In this document: piece after piece, positions 1 to 9,770 of the stretch
Layout: each line of letters opens with the position of its first letter
Numbering within the stretch: the first letter of the stretch is position 1
From: Halichondria panicea
Lineage: Eukaryota; Porifera; Demospongiae; Suberitida; Halichondriidae
Direction: 5' to 3'
DNA length: 64,000 nucleotides
Assembly (NCBI RefSeq): GCF_963675165.1
Contig: NC_087390.1
Coordinates: 2,278,001 to 2,342,000 of the forward strand
Made by a program: the position numbers and the translations under genes
The notes under the pieces: generated by a model
The model's input: only the letters and a program-made list of their open reading frames with translations
Told to the model about the DNA's origin: nothing
Database searches by the model: none

Positions 1-295
1 GTCGTTTCTGATGTTTCTACCCTCTATTTTGAATCAAAGCAAATCTCTACTCTTTGTTGTGTGCGACACTTTCGTTGTACTAGGCCTTGTCTATTGGGCT
101 GCTGACTACACGGGAGCCTTCATGAATCCGATGGTGGCTCTGGCTTTTACCGTTTATTGGCACACTCTTTCACCCTTGGATTATGCTACGCACGTCATAG
201 TGTTCTGGGCTGGACCCTTAATAGGCACATGGGCTGCTGCAAAACTCAAACTGAGATATGAAGACTATCAGGATAAACACTACAAATTGACGTGA
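1..295 (+). CDS. Aquaporin (AQP11/12-like) 3' end, partial
   Basis: This is the C-terminal part of a membrane channel of the major intrinsic protein family. The frame is open from base 2 of the window, so the gene begins upstream; the first Met at base 11 need not be the start. Visible parts are a hydrophobic helix, then YTGAFMNPMVA, which has the position of the second NPA box of superaquaporins (here NPM), and a last helix (FWAGPLIGTWAAAKL) followed by a short charged tail ending DKHYKLT. Superaquaporins usually sit in intracellular membranes and carry water or glycerol; that role is inferred from the family. A diverged copy of the last 15 codons lies at 9301-9348, so this 3' end was once duplicated. 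Confidence 0.65.
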   Translation, partial: SFLMFLPSILNQSKSLLFVVCDTFVVLGLVYWAADYTGAFMNPMVALAFTVYWHTLSPLDYATHVIVFWAGPLIGTWAAAKLKLRYEDYQDKHYKLT

Positions 296-596
296 TTTTT
301 GCAATTTTCATTCAACTTTGTCAACATTACAAATTAATAATAACATAAAGATGACGTTTCACGAGGAGTATATAGAGAGCAGGGAATTTCAAAGTGAAAA
401 TTATAACAAGGAATCCTTGTTATTACGAATTGTCAGATATACAGTAGATTTTTGTGAGGTTTCAATACGATTTTTGTATAGTTTGTCAAGGTTATAATAA
501 CAGATAACGTTTCATGAGAAGTATCACTTTATAAGTACATCACTGTTAATGGCAAACAACAAAGTAGCTACCTACACTACTATAAGTCCTATAAGT
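296..596. other. Spacer, copy 1 of a segmental duplication
   Basis: No gene is seen. The spacer contains a repeated piece (tcaa.att / gatgacgtttcacgaggagtat) that also occurs downstream of the aquaporin-tail remnant at 9360-9640. The shared order (aquaporin tail, this spacer, tail of a mucin-like membrane gene) defines a duplicated segment. Confidence 0.6.
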
Positions 597-1139
597 CTAG
601 TTTTGTGCCGGCAGTAACTCAGTTGTACTGTCACTGGAAAAATGGTCCTGAAATAACTGGTCCGGGTATCAATTTTTTCAATGAAAATTTTGGTCCGGGG
701 ACTGAAATTTTCAGAAAAAATTGGTCCCCCCTGAAATAATCAGTCCGCCTAGACAAAAAGACGTCTCTGGACCAGGAGCGTATGTAGGGCAACCTAGGGT
801 CCTCTCCACATTATATTACGACATACAGATACGCACATACCCATGTACAGGGATGCAGTCACATAATATTCAGGAACTATAGCAGTCTAGCTTGTCAGCC
901 AGGTGTACTAGATAGAGCTGCAGCATGTGAACCTTGAGGCCTCCACATTCTTAAGACTCAAGTGTTTCAAAAGAAAGATCTATTAACGATTGACAGTTTT
1001 ACAGCTTGATAAAATTATGTTACTACTACTACGTATAATTATAATGTCGAAGTTCTGTCCGGGAATAGATACAGACGGTACGGGTGCATGGTTCATAGTT
1101 TATGGACGGTTAACAGTTACGTCTTAGACTGGTTTAGCA

Positions 1140-3237
1140 CTGCACTGCATACAGTGCCAAACAGCTGATTTTTTGAGAAAAGCGGCAGGAACGTTCACAC
1201 AGGTGTCGTAATGATACCACTCCTTGCATGTGCTGCATTCCACCCAGTTTTCCATAGTCGCCATCTCTGGCATTCCAGGTGAGCGGAGGTTGTGTGAGCG
1301 GAGTCTTCAAGAGGGGATTCCAGGTGAGCAGAGGTTATGTGAGCAGAGTCCTCAGGAGGAGAGTGAGCAGAGTCCATTGATCCAGAATCGCAAGTAGGTG
1401 GATCGTTGTATGGCTTGAGATGGGGTCCTGACACTAGTACTGTCTCTTTGATCCATCGCTTATCTCATATGCACCTCGTGGTTTAACAGAGATGATTTTG
1501 TAAGGGCCAGTGTACCTCTTCTTCAGCTTCCCACCTTTTGTCTTTTTGCGAGTATGATTTAGTTTCAGGACTAATTGACCAACCATATATCTCTTAGGCT
1601 GTGCATGTTTCTTATCATACAGTTCCTTCTGTTTCTTTTGGGCGGCAAGAATATAGGTTTTTGCTTGGCTCAGTCGTACATGATTGTGTTCACGAGTACG
1701 TGTAACATCTAGATTGGGCATTTGCTGCTGATACTCGCGAGCAGCTTGGTCAGGAGAAATGCTTGAGACTTCTACATCAATGGGAAGAGTAGCTTGACGA
1801 TTGAACATAAATTATGACGAGAGGTATTGTATGCGAAAACACATGTGTCCAGGTAGCTACTTCAGTCTTCTAGCATGTTTTGCAACGTCTGATTGAAACG
1901 CTCGTCCAAGCCGTTAGTCTATAAAATAATATTATAGTTGAAAATACATTTTAAATATAGGATATATCAGGAGGATATGCACCTATGTATCCTCCGCTAT
2001 GCCATGATTACTTTGAGGCATAGCCAAGGGGTATATAACCACGGTATAGCGGAGAATATAATTATGGGTGCATATCCTCTGAGTACAAGTGTGATATAAT
2101 TATAGTTTTAAAACTGTAGTGCATACCTGAGGGTGGTAAGGAGTTGTAAGGCGACGCTGGATCCCTAGGAGAGAACAGAGACTAGTGTCTAAATCATTGT
2201 TGAATTCACGTCCTTGATCTGAGAGAATTACCCGAGGCAGACCCATTCTCATAAATACCTAAGAAGGAAAAGTGTGTGATCATTATTTATTGCCCGTGCG
2301 TGCATGCAGTGGGTGCATTGTGTATGTGTGTGGCACATTCATACATAATTTTTACCTTGAAAAATGATGTTGCTACTGATGATGCACTCTTGTCAGGTGT
2401 AGGAATAGCTTCTACCCACTTGGTAAAGTAATCGCTCATGGTTAAGATGTAGCGGGAACCATCGTTAGCAGTTGGAGAGAGAGGACCAACAAAATCAATT
2501 CCTAGCATGCACACGGATGGGGTGAAGTTCGGGCCTGCCAGTAGTTAGCTTTCGATTAACTCGCTGGCAAATGTCACAAGTAGACACCTATAAAGTAGAC
2601 ACATAAATATTGAGGGAAGGTGTTCCTGTTTGATAACTTTGTATACATGTAGGTGTAACAATAATACAGAACCAAGTTGACATCCCAATAATTATAGATA
2701 TTGACTATTATGTGCACTAAAATACAAGGACAGATGAGCAAATCTACTAACCATTTCTTTCACATCCTTTACCATGCCATGCCACATGTAACGCTCCTTA
2801 ATTCGGGCAAGTGTGCGAGTCACCCCCATATGTCCAGATGTTTCATCAACATGGCAAGCGAACAGTATTTTCTTTCTCTCTCTTCGGTTGATAATGTATC
2901 GGATCAACACATCATCCTAAAATATCGAGAAGGCAATAATTATATAGGAGCTATAATACCAGAAGAATCGAACATAGATGACGCGTTATATATACCTAGA
3001 GATGGCCACTCCTGTAATGATTGTAATTTCAACTACATTACAGATACACCAACTCACTCTGTCCTTTCTCTTGTGTTTGTACATGAAGTCACCATTGTTC
3101 ACTACAAACTGCTTGGCCTTTCTTCTGATGACCCTTTTTCTTCCCTCTTTACAGTCATCAGGGTACTCCTTGGTGGTGACATAGTGGAATACCTCTTCTA
3201 TCAGCTCTTCCTCCCCTGTGTGTAGCTCAAGCTCCAT
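1140..3237 (-). pseudogene. Broken Ginger1 integrase-like transposase with PHD finger
   Basis: Pieces in coding order are: an N-terminal NNGDFMYK motif (about 3237-2986); an H2C2 zinc-finger region (HVDETSGHMGV, near 2850); DDE core parts IDFVGP (near 2490), SDQGREF (near 2215) and GLDERFNQT (near 1895), which carry the D, D and E; the GPY/F motif KRYTGPYKI (near 1515); SGPHLKPY; a short STSAHLE-type repeat; and a PHD-like finger (VECSTCKEWYHY) at about 1140-1273. Introns separate several pieces. Breaks are a stop right after the catalytic Glu segment (about 1862), a frame change before the GPY/F part, one at about 1455 and one in front of the PHD finger. It cannot make a full transposase as written. 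Confidence 0.8.
1971..2079. repeat. 109-bp foldback inside transposase intron
   Basis: The two ends are inverted copies (gaggatatgcac ... gtgcatatcctc), with a second inverted pair just inside (ctccgctatgcc / ggtatagcggag). It lies in an intron of the defective Ginger1 transposase and looks like a short MITE nested in the larger element. Confidence 0.7.
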
Positions 3238-3689
3238 AAGAATAACTGGAACAAACTTTTCAGCTGCATCAAAAGCTGTGCAAGTTGCGCAGCAACCAGG
3301 ACTACTTTTTTCGAGGGCGGACCAACATTATCAGCTAAAATTGGTCCGGGGGACTGAAATTATCGGCGGACCAAAATTTTCATGACAGTACTTTCCCCAC
3401 TGCTTGTATGTAGCTGATATACCGACCACAATCACCACAATGCAGGGATCGTAACAAGGGGGCGACATACCACCAGTTCCCAAGTCGCATTAGACGAGTT
3501 CACGAAAAGAGTACCATAGAAAGGACGGACTTTACACTTGTTTCATTGCCTAAATTTACTCCGCTGGTGTGCTCGGATCTGAAAGTAGATGATTACTTGC
3601 TTTCTGAAGTTGAAACGGTGTCAGAGGAATGAATGACTCCCCGGTCATTCCTGCCTAAGGTGTGGGTGACTCCCCCAGGAATAAATGAC

Positions 3690-4000
3690 TCCCTATGCAC
3701 ATGTTTGTTCCCGCCAATGTTGCCATCAATGTAAGTATATAATAGCAAGAGTACATTCATGCACTCCTCATAGACATATAGTAGAGAATGAAGAGCCATG
3801 CAGGATGAAGAGCAAGGTTAGTAGTAGCATGCAAGGTAGCAATGAAGCAAGTGTTCATCCTGTAGTAGACAGCAAGTGACAGCTGGAATGTAGACCTATA
3901 CATGTGTGAAGAGCAAAGTTGCAAGGTTAATTGTTCTATCCTGTAGTTGACAGCAAGTGACAGCTAGATCTATAGTATAAAACCAGTGATCGTTCACAGT
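3690..4000 (+). repeat. Leader of Ginger1 with tandem duplicated 75-bp block
   Basis: The untranslated region between the left end and the transposase start contains two similar blocks, each starting gaagagcaa and ending gacagcaagtgacagct (about 3808-3883 and 3908-3965). No coding sequence is recognised. It probably holds the transposase promoter; a specific promoter motif is not evident. Confidence 0.5.
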
Positions 4001-4027
4001 CATGTCATTTGAAGAAGGCAGCAAGAA

Positions 4028-7000
4028 ATGGAGAATTTACAAGAGATTGAAAACTATTTACGAAAAGGAGAATACCCTCCTACTATTAACAGCAAAACAG
4101 AGAAGGAAAACTTTAGAAGAAAATGCAGGCAGAACTTTAAGTTTGAAAATGGTAGCCTCTATTACAAGAAGCACACCAAAGCGCAGCTGACTGGAGGATA
4201 TGTGTGCGCAGCGATGAGGAGAAATCAAGAATCCTCGAAGATTGCCATGCAGGTATAATAATTATTATGGCTTTGGTAAAATGATAATAGTAGGTAATAG
4301 AGCATGTATGTATGCTTGTAATCTATTATACCAATTGATGCATGCATGCAGGAACAGCTGGTGGCCACTTTGGAAGAGATAGAACTATAGACAAGATATG
4401 TTCTAGATTCTACTGCATGGAAGTCGATGGTGGAGGAGATCCGAGAGTATGTAAAGAACTGTAGCCAGTGCCAGAGAATGAACCCAGCATTTGTAAAGAC
4501 AAATGCCAAACTCCATCCGATATCTGTACAACCCAAAGTCTGGCATCAGGTATGTATATACTATAATTTTTATGGCATTGCATAATAATTATTTGTTTTG
4601 AGCACAATCATATATTAATTATAATTATGTAATTCACTTTATAGGTTGGCATAGACTTTATAGGACCTTTGCCGATTACACCCAATGGCAGCAAATATGT
4701 GGTAACATTGGTCGATTATTTTAGCAAATGGGCTGAAGCAGCCCCACTCCCTGACAAAACTGCATTTGGAGTGGCAATGTTCCTGTACAACTTGTTTTGT
4801 CGGTAAGCTATGCATGTGTGTGAAATTGTAATCACATGCATCTCTACACATAATTATAATAACACGTATTTAATGATTATGGTTATACATGCACGCAGGT
4901 TTGGGTTTTGTGAGGTGCTGATATCGGACCAAGGCCGTGAGTTTGTTAATCAGGTCAACACAGAGCTTTTTCGATTCACTGGAACAGAGCACAGGGTCAC
5001 TTCAGCTTACCACCCACAAACCAACGGGCTAACTGAACGTTTCAATCAAACACTTCAAACAGCACTACTCAAATATGTGAATGACTCACAGACCGACTGG
5101 GACTACCACTTGCCCGCTATTCTCTTTGCTTATAGGACGAGTAAGCAAAAGGCAACAAAGTATTCACCTTTCGAGTTGATGTTCTGTCGGTGAGTTGTTC
5201 ATTATTATAATAATTACATGATAATCTGGCATGCATGCATTATTATTATAACATTCCACATGCAGGAAACCTGTACTCCCTATTCAACTGGAGTTAGGCA
5301 GCGAGGGTGAACTTGAGCAGAGCTGGGACATTAGTGCCATTATGACCCATGCTCGAGCTGTTACAAAGTTAAAGGATGATATCCACAGCAAAGCCAAGAA
5401 GAACATTGACAATGCCCAAGAAAAGGACAAGATGTACTATGATCGGAAGCATGCAGACAAGAGGGTGAGCAGGCTATATCATTGTATGAGCGTACCATGG
5501 CTATTTTCATTACTCGTTTAATGTCATAGCCATGTCATTTTTCTAGGTGTTTAAGACTGGGAGTTTGGTCTGGCTGAGGAATTCAGCCAGCTAGGGAATG
5601 TAAGAAGGGAGACAAGCTGAAGCCTCGGTGGTTAGGCCCATATACGGTGGTGGAGTGCTTGGACAAGGGAGTCTTTAAGATTGCCAACCCTAAGACTGGA
5701 AAGACCTTAAAAAAGGCTGTTAACCAACAGCGGTTAAAGCATTCCCATGGCTCAGACTCCGAAAAACCTCTCTTGGATCAACATAGTTCTCTCTCGGATC
5801 CTTCCGAATTATCAGACAACCATCACGATGAATCTCTCGATCAGTTTAACCCTTCTTTGACGAGTACTCCTGTGAAAGACCCAAGCAAGGTATAATGCAT
5901 GTGTATCTAGATTTTGAAGCTAATTATAATTACATTACATTTCTCTTTACGATATTGATTTAATGTTTCTTTATAATTATGCACTCCATTTTTAGAAGCT
6001 GTGGGAAAAAAATTGTGATTTTCCCTCTTCTCACAAGCCAGACGCCCCCTCCTCTCACAAGCCAGCCGCTCCCTCCTCTCACAAGCCAGACGCTCCCTTC
6101 TCTCACAAGCCAGCCGCTCCCTCCTCTCACAAGCCAGACGTCCCCTCCTCTCACAAGCCAGCCGCTCCCTCCTCTCACAAGCCAGACGTCCCCTCCTCTC
6201 ACAAGCCAGATGCTCACTCCTCTCACAAGCCAGCCGCTCCCTCCTCTCACAAGCCAGACGCCCCCTCCTCTCACAAGCCAGCCGCTCCCTCCTCTCACAA
6301 GCCAGACGTCCCCTCCTCTCACAAGCCAGCCGCTCCCTCCTCTCACAAGCCAGACGTCCCCTCCTCTCACAAGCCAGATGCTCACTCCTCTCGCAAGCGA
6401 GACGCCCCCTTCTCTCAGGTTAAGACTGCATCCTCTATGGAGCCACCTTTGAAGAAGCAAAGGACTACTCAGTCTGTAACAAGAAAGGTATAATATAGTT
6501 ATATACTTGTTAACAGGAGCTATCGTTAATTGCAATTATTATTAATAATTATGTGCATGCACACTATAAACCGTTCATTATAATTATTGTGTGCACATTC
6601 GACAGAATTCAAGCTACTGGGTGAAGGATTTGGACCTGAGGACGGGAGACAAGGATGTAGTTCTTGCTGAGAGCGGGATGCTTTCTGACCGTCATATGTA
6701 TGCTGCGCACAAACTGATGAGAATGCAATTTCCAAATATTGAAGGCTGCTATTCTACTCTTCTGGTTCAGAAGATGTCTTTTCCTGCAGTCACTAGTAGT
6801 GAAGCCACAGGTATAATTTCTACTTAAATTAATAGTAGTATTATTATAGTATTGGTATAATTATACCTCATCCTCATCCTTGGCCGTATAATTACAATAT
6901 AATTATAATTATATCATATATATATCCTATACAGCCGTGCAGATATTCTTTGTAACAGAGAGGCATCACTGGATTGCGACAGCACTCATCAAGGGGGAAC

Positions 7001-7493
7001 TTTTCCTCTTTGATAGCTGCTTCCAATATATGGGAAAGACCTGGAGCCAAGTGCTGAGCTGCAAATTGCACAGATGTATAAGCCTTTAATAGCGCACAAT
7101 GGGCTGTTACTATCTGTGGCCTCCATTCAACAGCAGAGCAGTGGCAGTAACAACTGTGGTTTGTTTGCAATTGCCGCTGCATACCACGCATTGCAAGGAG
7201 ACAATCTGGATACCATCACCCTAAATGAAGACAAAATGAGGCCACATCTTGTGCGTTGCTTTGAAAATGAGAAACTCAGAAGATTTCCAAAGTCAAAAGA
7301 TATTAGTAGCCGCAAGAGACCAGAAAGATTTTCCAGCATAGTAATTACGATATACTGCCCTTGTCTCCGTCCTGACTGTTATGATGAAATGGTCCAGTGC
7401 GATACGTGTAATGTGTGGTATCATTATAAATGTGTTCGTATTAAAGTATCTCCACTTGGAGATTGGTTTTGTCCTACTTGTAGATCTAGATAG
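4028..7493 (+). pseudogene. Ginger1 transposase: integrase, repeat linker, Ulp1 protease, PHD finger
   Basis: Exons inferred from GT-AG borders are 4028-4252, 4352-4549, 4645-4802, 4899-5189, 5266-5464, 5547-5889, 5996-6487, 6606-6810 and 6935-7493. Domains in order: YPYY-like N-terminus (GEYPP, NGSLYYK); H2C2 finger (CHAG...GHFGRD, CSQCQ); DDE core with IDFIGP, SDQGREF and GLTERFNQT; GPY/F motif (WLGPYTVVE); an 8-residue proline repeat; a C48 Ulp1-type protease with His (RHHW), Asp (FDS), Gln and Cys (NNCGLFA); and a C-terminal PHD finger (QCDTCNVWYHYKC). The catalytic residues are all present. Single-base frame changes near 4185, 4415, 5585 and 7035 break it, unless they are assembly errors. 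Family knowledge: Ginger1 transposases carry OTU or Ulp1 proteases. Confidence 0.88.
6032..6415 (+). repeat. 24-bp minisatellite coding for SSHKPxxP, 16 units
   Basis: Sixteen copies of a 24-base unit (consensus begins cacaagccag) lie wholly inside transposase exon 5996-6487. The unit length keeps the frame and encodes SSHKPAAP / SSHKPDVP alternately. Alternation of 'gcc gct' and 'gac gtc' units suggests expansion in two-unit (48 bp) steps. A basic stretch (PPLKKQR) follows and could be a nuclear localisation signal. Confidence 0.9.
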
Positions 7494-7928
7494 AATTTTT
7501 TTAGCATTTCGTTATCTTCCACTAGCTGTTTTTGTTTATACACTGTTAATTTGCACTGTTGTTTTGTTTGTTTTTCATGCACTGTAGATCTATTTGTTAT
7601 TTTGATGGATTTTGTTGTATTATAAGTTTTGCTTTACAGTGACCGTGAGACGTGTGAAAATGTGAACAGAGTGTACAATGTAGTATAAGTACTATAGGTA
7701 CTAATAGCTAGACTGAACCAGTTTACAGTATATAAGGAACAGCTGTAATTATAGTCATACTATGTATTAAACAGGTCTCTCACAGATAGCATGCATGCAT
7801 GCAGTCCTGATATAACAGTCTTGAGCTTGATTGTATAGTCACACTGTGACAGGTTTTGAGGATGCATGTACTTAGTATAGCCCCTGAAGTCTCTTTAGCT
7901 CTATGGATCAGTGTTCGTATATAAATTT
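7494..7928 (+). other. Ginger1 3' untranslated region
   Basis: The stretch after the transposase stop is AT-rich and holds no gene. It contains a gcatgcatgcatgc run at 7791-7802 and leads into the repeated GGGGGAGTCATT blocks of the right terminus. Confidence 0.5.
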
Positions 7929-9300
7929 CGGGGGAGTCATTTTTTCCAGGGGGGAGTCATTCGTGACTAGGAGTCAGTGACCGGGGGAGTCATTTATTCC
8001 TAGGCGTGAGTGACCGGGAGTCACTGGTGCCTAGGTAGGAGTGACCGGGAGTCATTATTTAGGGGAGTCATTCATTCCTATGACAACGGTACTGTATGGG
8101 GTAAACTGCGTCAGTGTGCAGTCAGGTATGCCTTCCTGGCCCGTAGTTCTGGGAATCTCCGGAACTCCCAAGGCAATAGCCTTGCACTGCTTTGTACCCG
8201 TAGATGACGTAATGTGGCGCACAAAGATTTTTGAGTGCAAGCCCCAGAGCATACCCTTTTTATGCACGTTATTTTTTGGCGTACAACTGTTCCTCACGGA
8301 AACAATATATACAGAACAGCCAATCCGAGTATATCAATCGATTTCCGATAAGCAGTTTGAAGTAGTTGATCCGTCTAAGCCCCGAGTGTTAAAATACAAC
8401 AATATGCTCTACAAACTCTTCGATTCCCAAGACATATGCCAACGCCGCGATAATATGGATTTGCTATTAGCGCTCGATTTAGTTCACGAAATTGAATATC
8501 TGTCGCTGGACAACTGCTTCTGTCTTTTAAGTCGGCCGTTTATAGAGGGAAGCCACCACCCAAGCAATTTGTCTGATTTCATTGGAGCTGTTACCTGCCT
8601 GAAGCAAGTACATGAGCTGGGGTATATTCATGCAGATATACGATTGAACAATATTGTATTTACACTAGAAGGTAGAAGCCACCTAATTGACTTTGACCTA
8701 GCCGTCCCTGTGGGCCAGCACAAGTACCCGAAAGGCTACGCTTTTTTGAGAGAGAGACATCGAGATACCAAAGAGGGCAACATAGTCAAGAAGGAGCACG
8801 ATATATATTCCATGAGGAAAGTAATTACTGATTGTTTTGAATGCGATGCGATTGAAAGAGCTGCAAGACTCTTGATGAAATGCTACGTATTGTCGGCAAT
8901 TCGAGAGACTGGACAATTATATAGACAGACTATTGAACAAATACTACTTTTGAACCACGTATACAATCAATGCACATTCACACGAGTATTGTTACTTTTT
9001 CACCACACGTGTATTACTGTCTGGGTAGTTAAGGCCTGGGTCAGGCATTCATTGCCAACATAGATAATGTAGTGTTAATGAGATTCATAATGTTTATTAA
9101 TGTTATTCATTGCAAGTGACGTCATAAGGTCAATGTATTAATAATTATTTTGCTTAGCTATGAATTATTATAGATTTATATCTTTGGCAACAATAGGGTG
9201 GACTTAAACAAGTTAAGGTAAAAGTAGCTGTTTAGGCCCTCAAAAGATAGATTATGTTTCCTTGATGGGAAGTAAAAATGTCCAAAACTTTCTTAGCTAT

Positions 9301-9770
9301 GCTAAGCGCTATGAAGACTATCAGAATAAACACTACAAACTGACGTGATTTTTTCAGTTTCATTCAATTATGCAGTTTTGTCAACATTACAATAAATAAC
9401 AGATGATGCTTCATGAAGAGTAGACAACAGCTAGGGAAATTGAAAGTAATAGTTTTATATAGACAAAACGAATAATTACTATTTAAATGCGCGATTTTTT
9501 GTGATTTCCACACATGATTTTGTATGCATTTTGTCAATATTATAATAACAGATGACATTTCATGAGGAGTATCACTTTTATAAGTACATCACAGTAAAGC
9601 ATTTTAAAACTGAAATTTAGGTAAAACAACAATTAAGGTAGCTAGCTACCTACACTACTAAAAGTCTATTGTTGTGCAGGCAGTAACTCATACGATGAGT
9701 TGTACTTTCCACACCGCCTGTAGATCAAATATCCTGATATGCCGACCACAATCACCACAATGCAGACAAA
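9301..9770. repeat. Segmental duplication copy 2 (aquaporin tail relic to mucin tail)
   Basis: Bases 9301-9348 encode AKRYEDYQNKHYKLT-stop, nearly the aquaporin end at 250-295, with no aquaporin sequence upstream. The following spacer and the 3' end of the mucin-like gene match 300-628 plus 3388-3445. This copy lacks the transposon and so shows the original empty target site. Confidence 0.8.

Larger units (their letters stand above)
629..3387 (-). mobile_element. Defective Ginger1-like DNA transposon (TSD GTAC)
   Basis: The element has inverted termini: it starts TGTCA and ends TGACA, with about 70 bp of imperfect inverted repeat (shared blocks AAAATTTTGGTCCG and GGGGACTGAAAT). It is flanked by GTAC at 625-628 and 3388-3391. 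The paralogous unoccupied site near 9700 reads gttGTACtttcc, which confirms both borders. Inside, on the minus strand, is a broken Gypsy-integrase-like transposase. No reverse transcriptase, gag or LTR is present. Ginger1 elements are known to have TIRs and CCGG or CCGT target duplications; GTAC differs from both. At 2759 bp it is short for an autonomous member, and its coding region is disabled. Confidence 0.85.
597..3445 (-). pseudogene. Remnant of mucin-like membrane gene paralog, split by transposon
   Basis: On the minus strand, 597-620 encodes the tail ELLPAQN-stop. Bases 3388-3445 encode the end of a transmembrane helix and GKY, matching the intact gene at 9666-10277 (tail YELLPAQQ, helix ...ISGYLIY). 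The two pieces are separated by the element at 629-3387. An 8-base deletion near 621 also puts the tail out of frame. Upstream coding sequence is gone: similarity to the intact gene stops at 3445, where a kinase-like frame begins on the other strand. The copy is therefore a dead 3' fragment. Confidence 0.7.
3619..8085 (+). mobile_element. Ginger1 DNA transposon with Ulp1 and PHD domains (TSD ACGG)
   Basis: Both ends read TGTCAkAGGAATGAATGA when oriented inward, and ACGG lies on each side (3615-3618, 8086-8089). ACGG is CCGT on the other strand, the target type known for Ginger1. Subterminal GGGGGAGTCATT-like blocks are repeated several times at the right end (7929-8085) and twice at the left (3631-3692). 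The 4467-bp element carries one spliced transposase gene on the plus strand. It has no LTR or reverse transcriptase, which separates it from Gypsy retroelements whose integrase it resembles. Confidence 0.93.
3446..9063 (+). pseudogene. Kinase-fold gene interrupted by Ginger1 insertion
   Basis: The frame reads open from about 3446 to 3618 and again from 8086 to 9063. The two parts are in the same phase across the 4-base target duplication, so one exon was split by the transposon at 3619-8085. The downstream part has a kinase-like catalytic loop (HADIRLNN, about 8630) and, 23 residues on, IDFDLA in place of DFG. A hydrophobic segment near 8260-8290 precedes it. The glycine-rich loop is not recognisable. 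No Met is seen in frame before the insertion, and the 5' side abuts unrelated sequence at 3445, so the gene was probably already incomplete or has an upstream exon outside the present context. The family is an atypical protein-kinase-like fold; substrate unknown. Confidence 0.6.

Noticed and set aside
4645-5889. Gypsy/retroviral integrase suggesting an LTR retroelement or endogenous virus
   Set aside because: No gag, protease of retroviral type, reverse transcriptase, LTR or primer site; inverted ends and 4-base duplication show a DNA transposon.
6032-6415. Regular direct repeats resembling a CRISPR array
   Set aside because: Units are contiguous with no unique spacers, keep a coding frame, and the host is a eukaryote.
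5960-6535. Minus-strand frame with WLVRGG repeats and plus-strand frame with PLTSQ repeats
   Set aside because: Both are shadows of the 24-base coding repeat; the frame joined by GT-AG exons to the rest of the transposase is SSHKPxxP.
3619-8085. Polinton/Maverick (which also has integrase and a cysteine protease)
   Set aside because: Element is only 4.5 kb, lacks polymerase B, ATPase and capsid genes, and has a 4-base rather than 6-base duplication.
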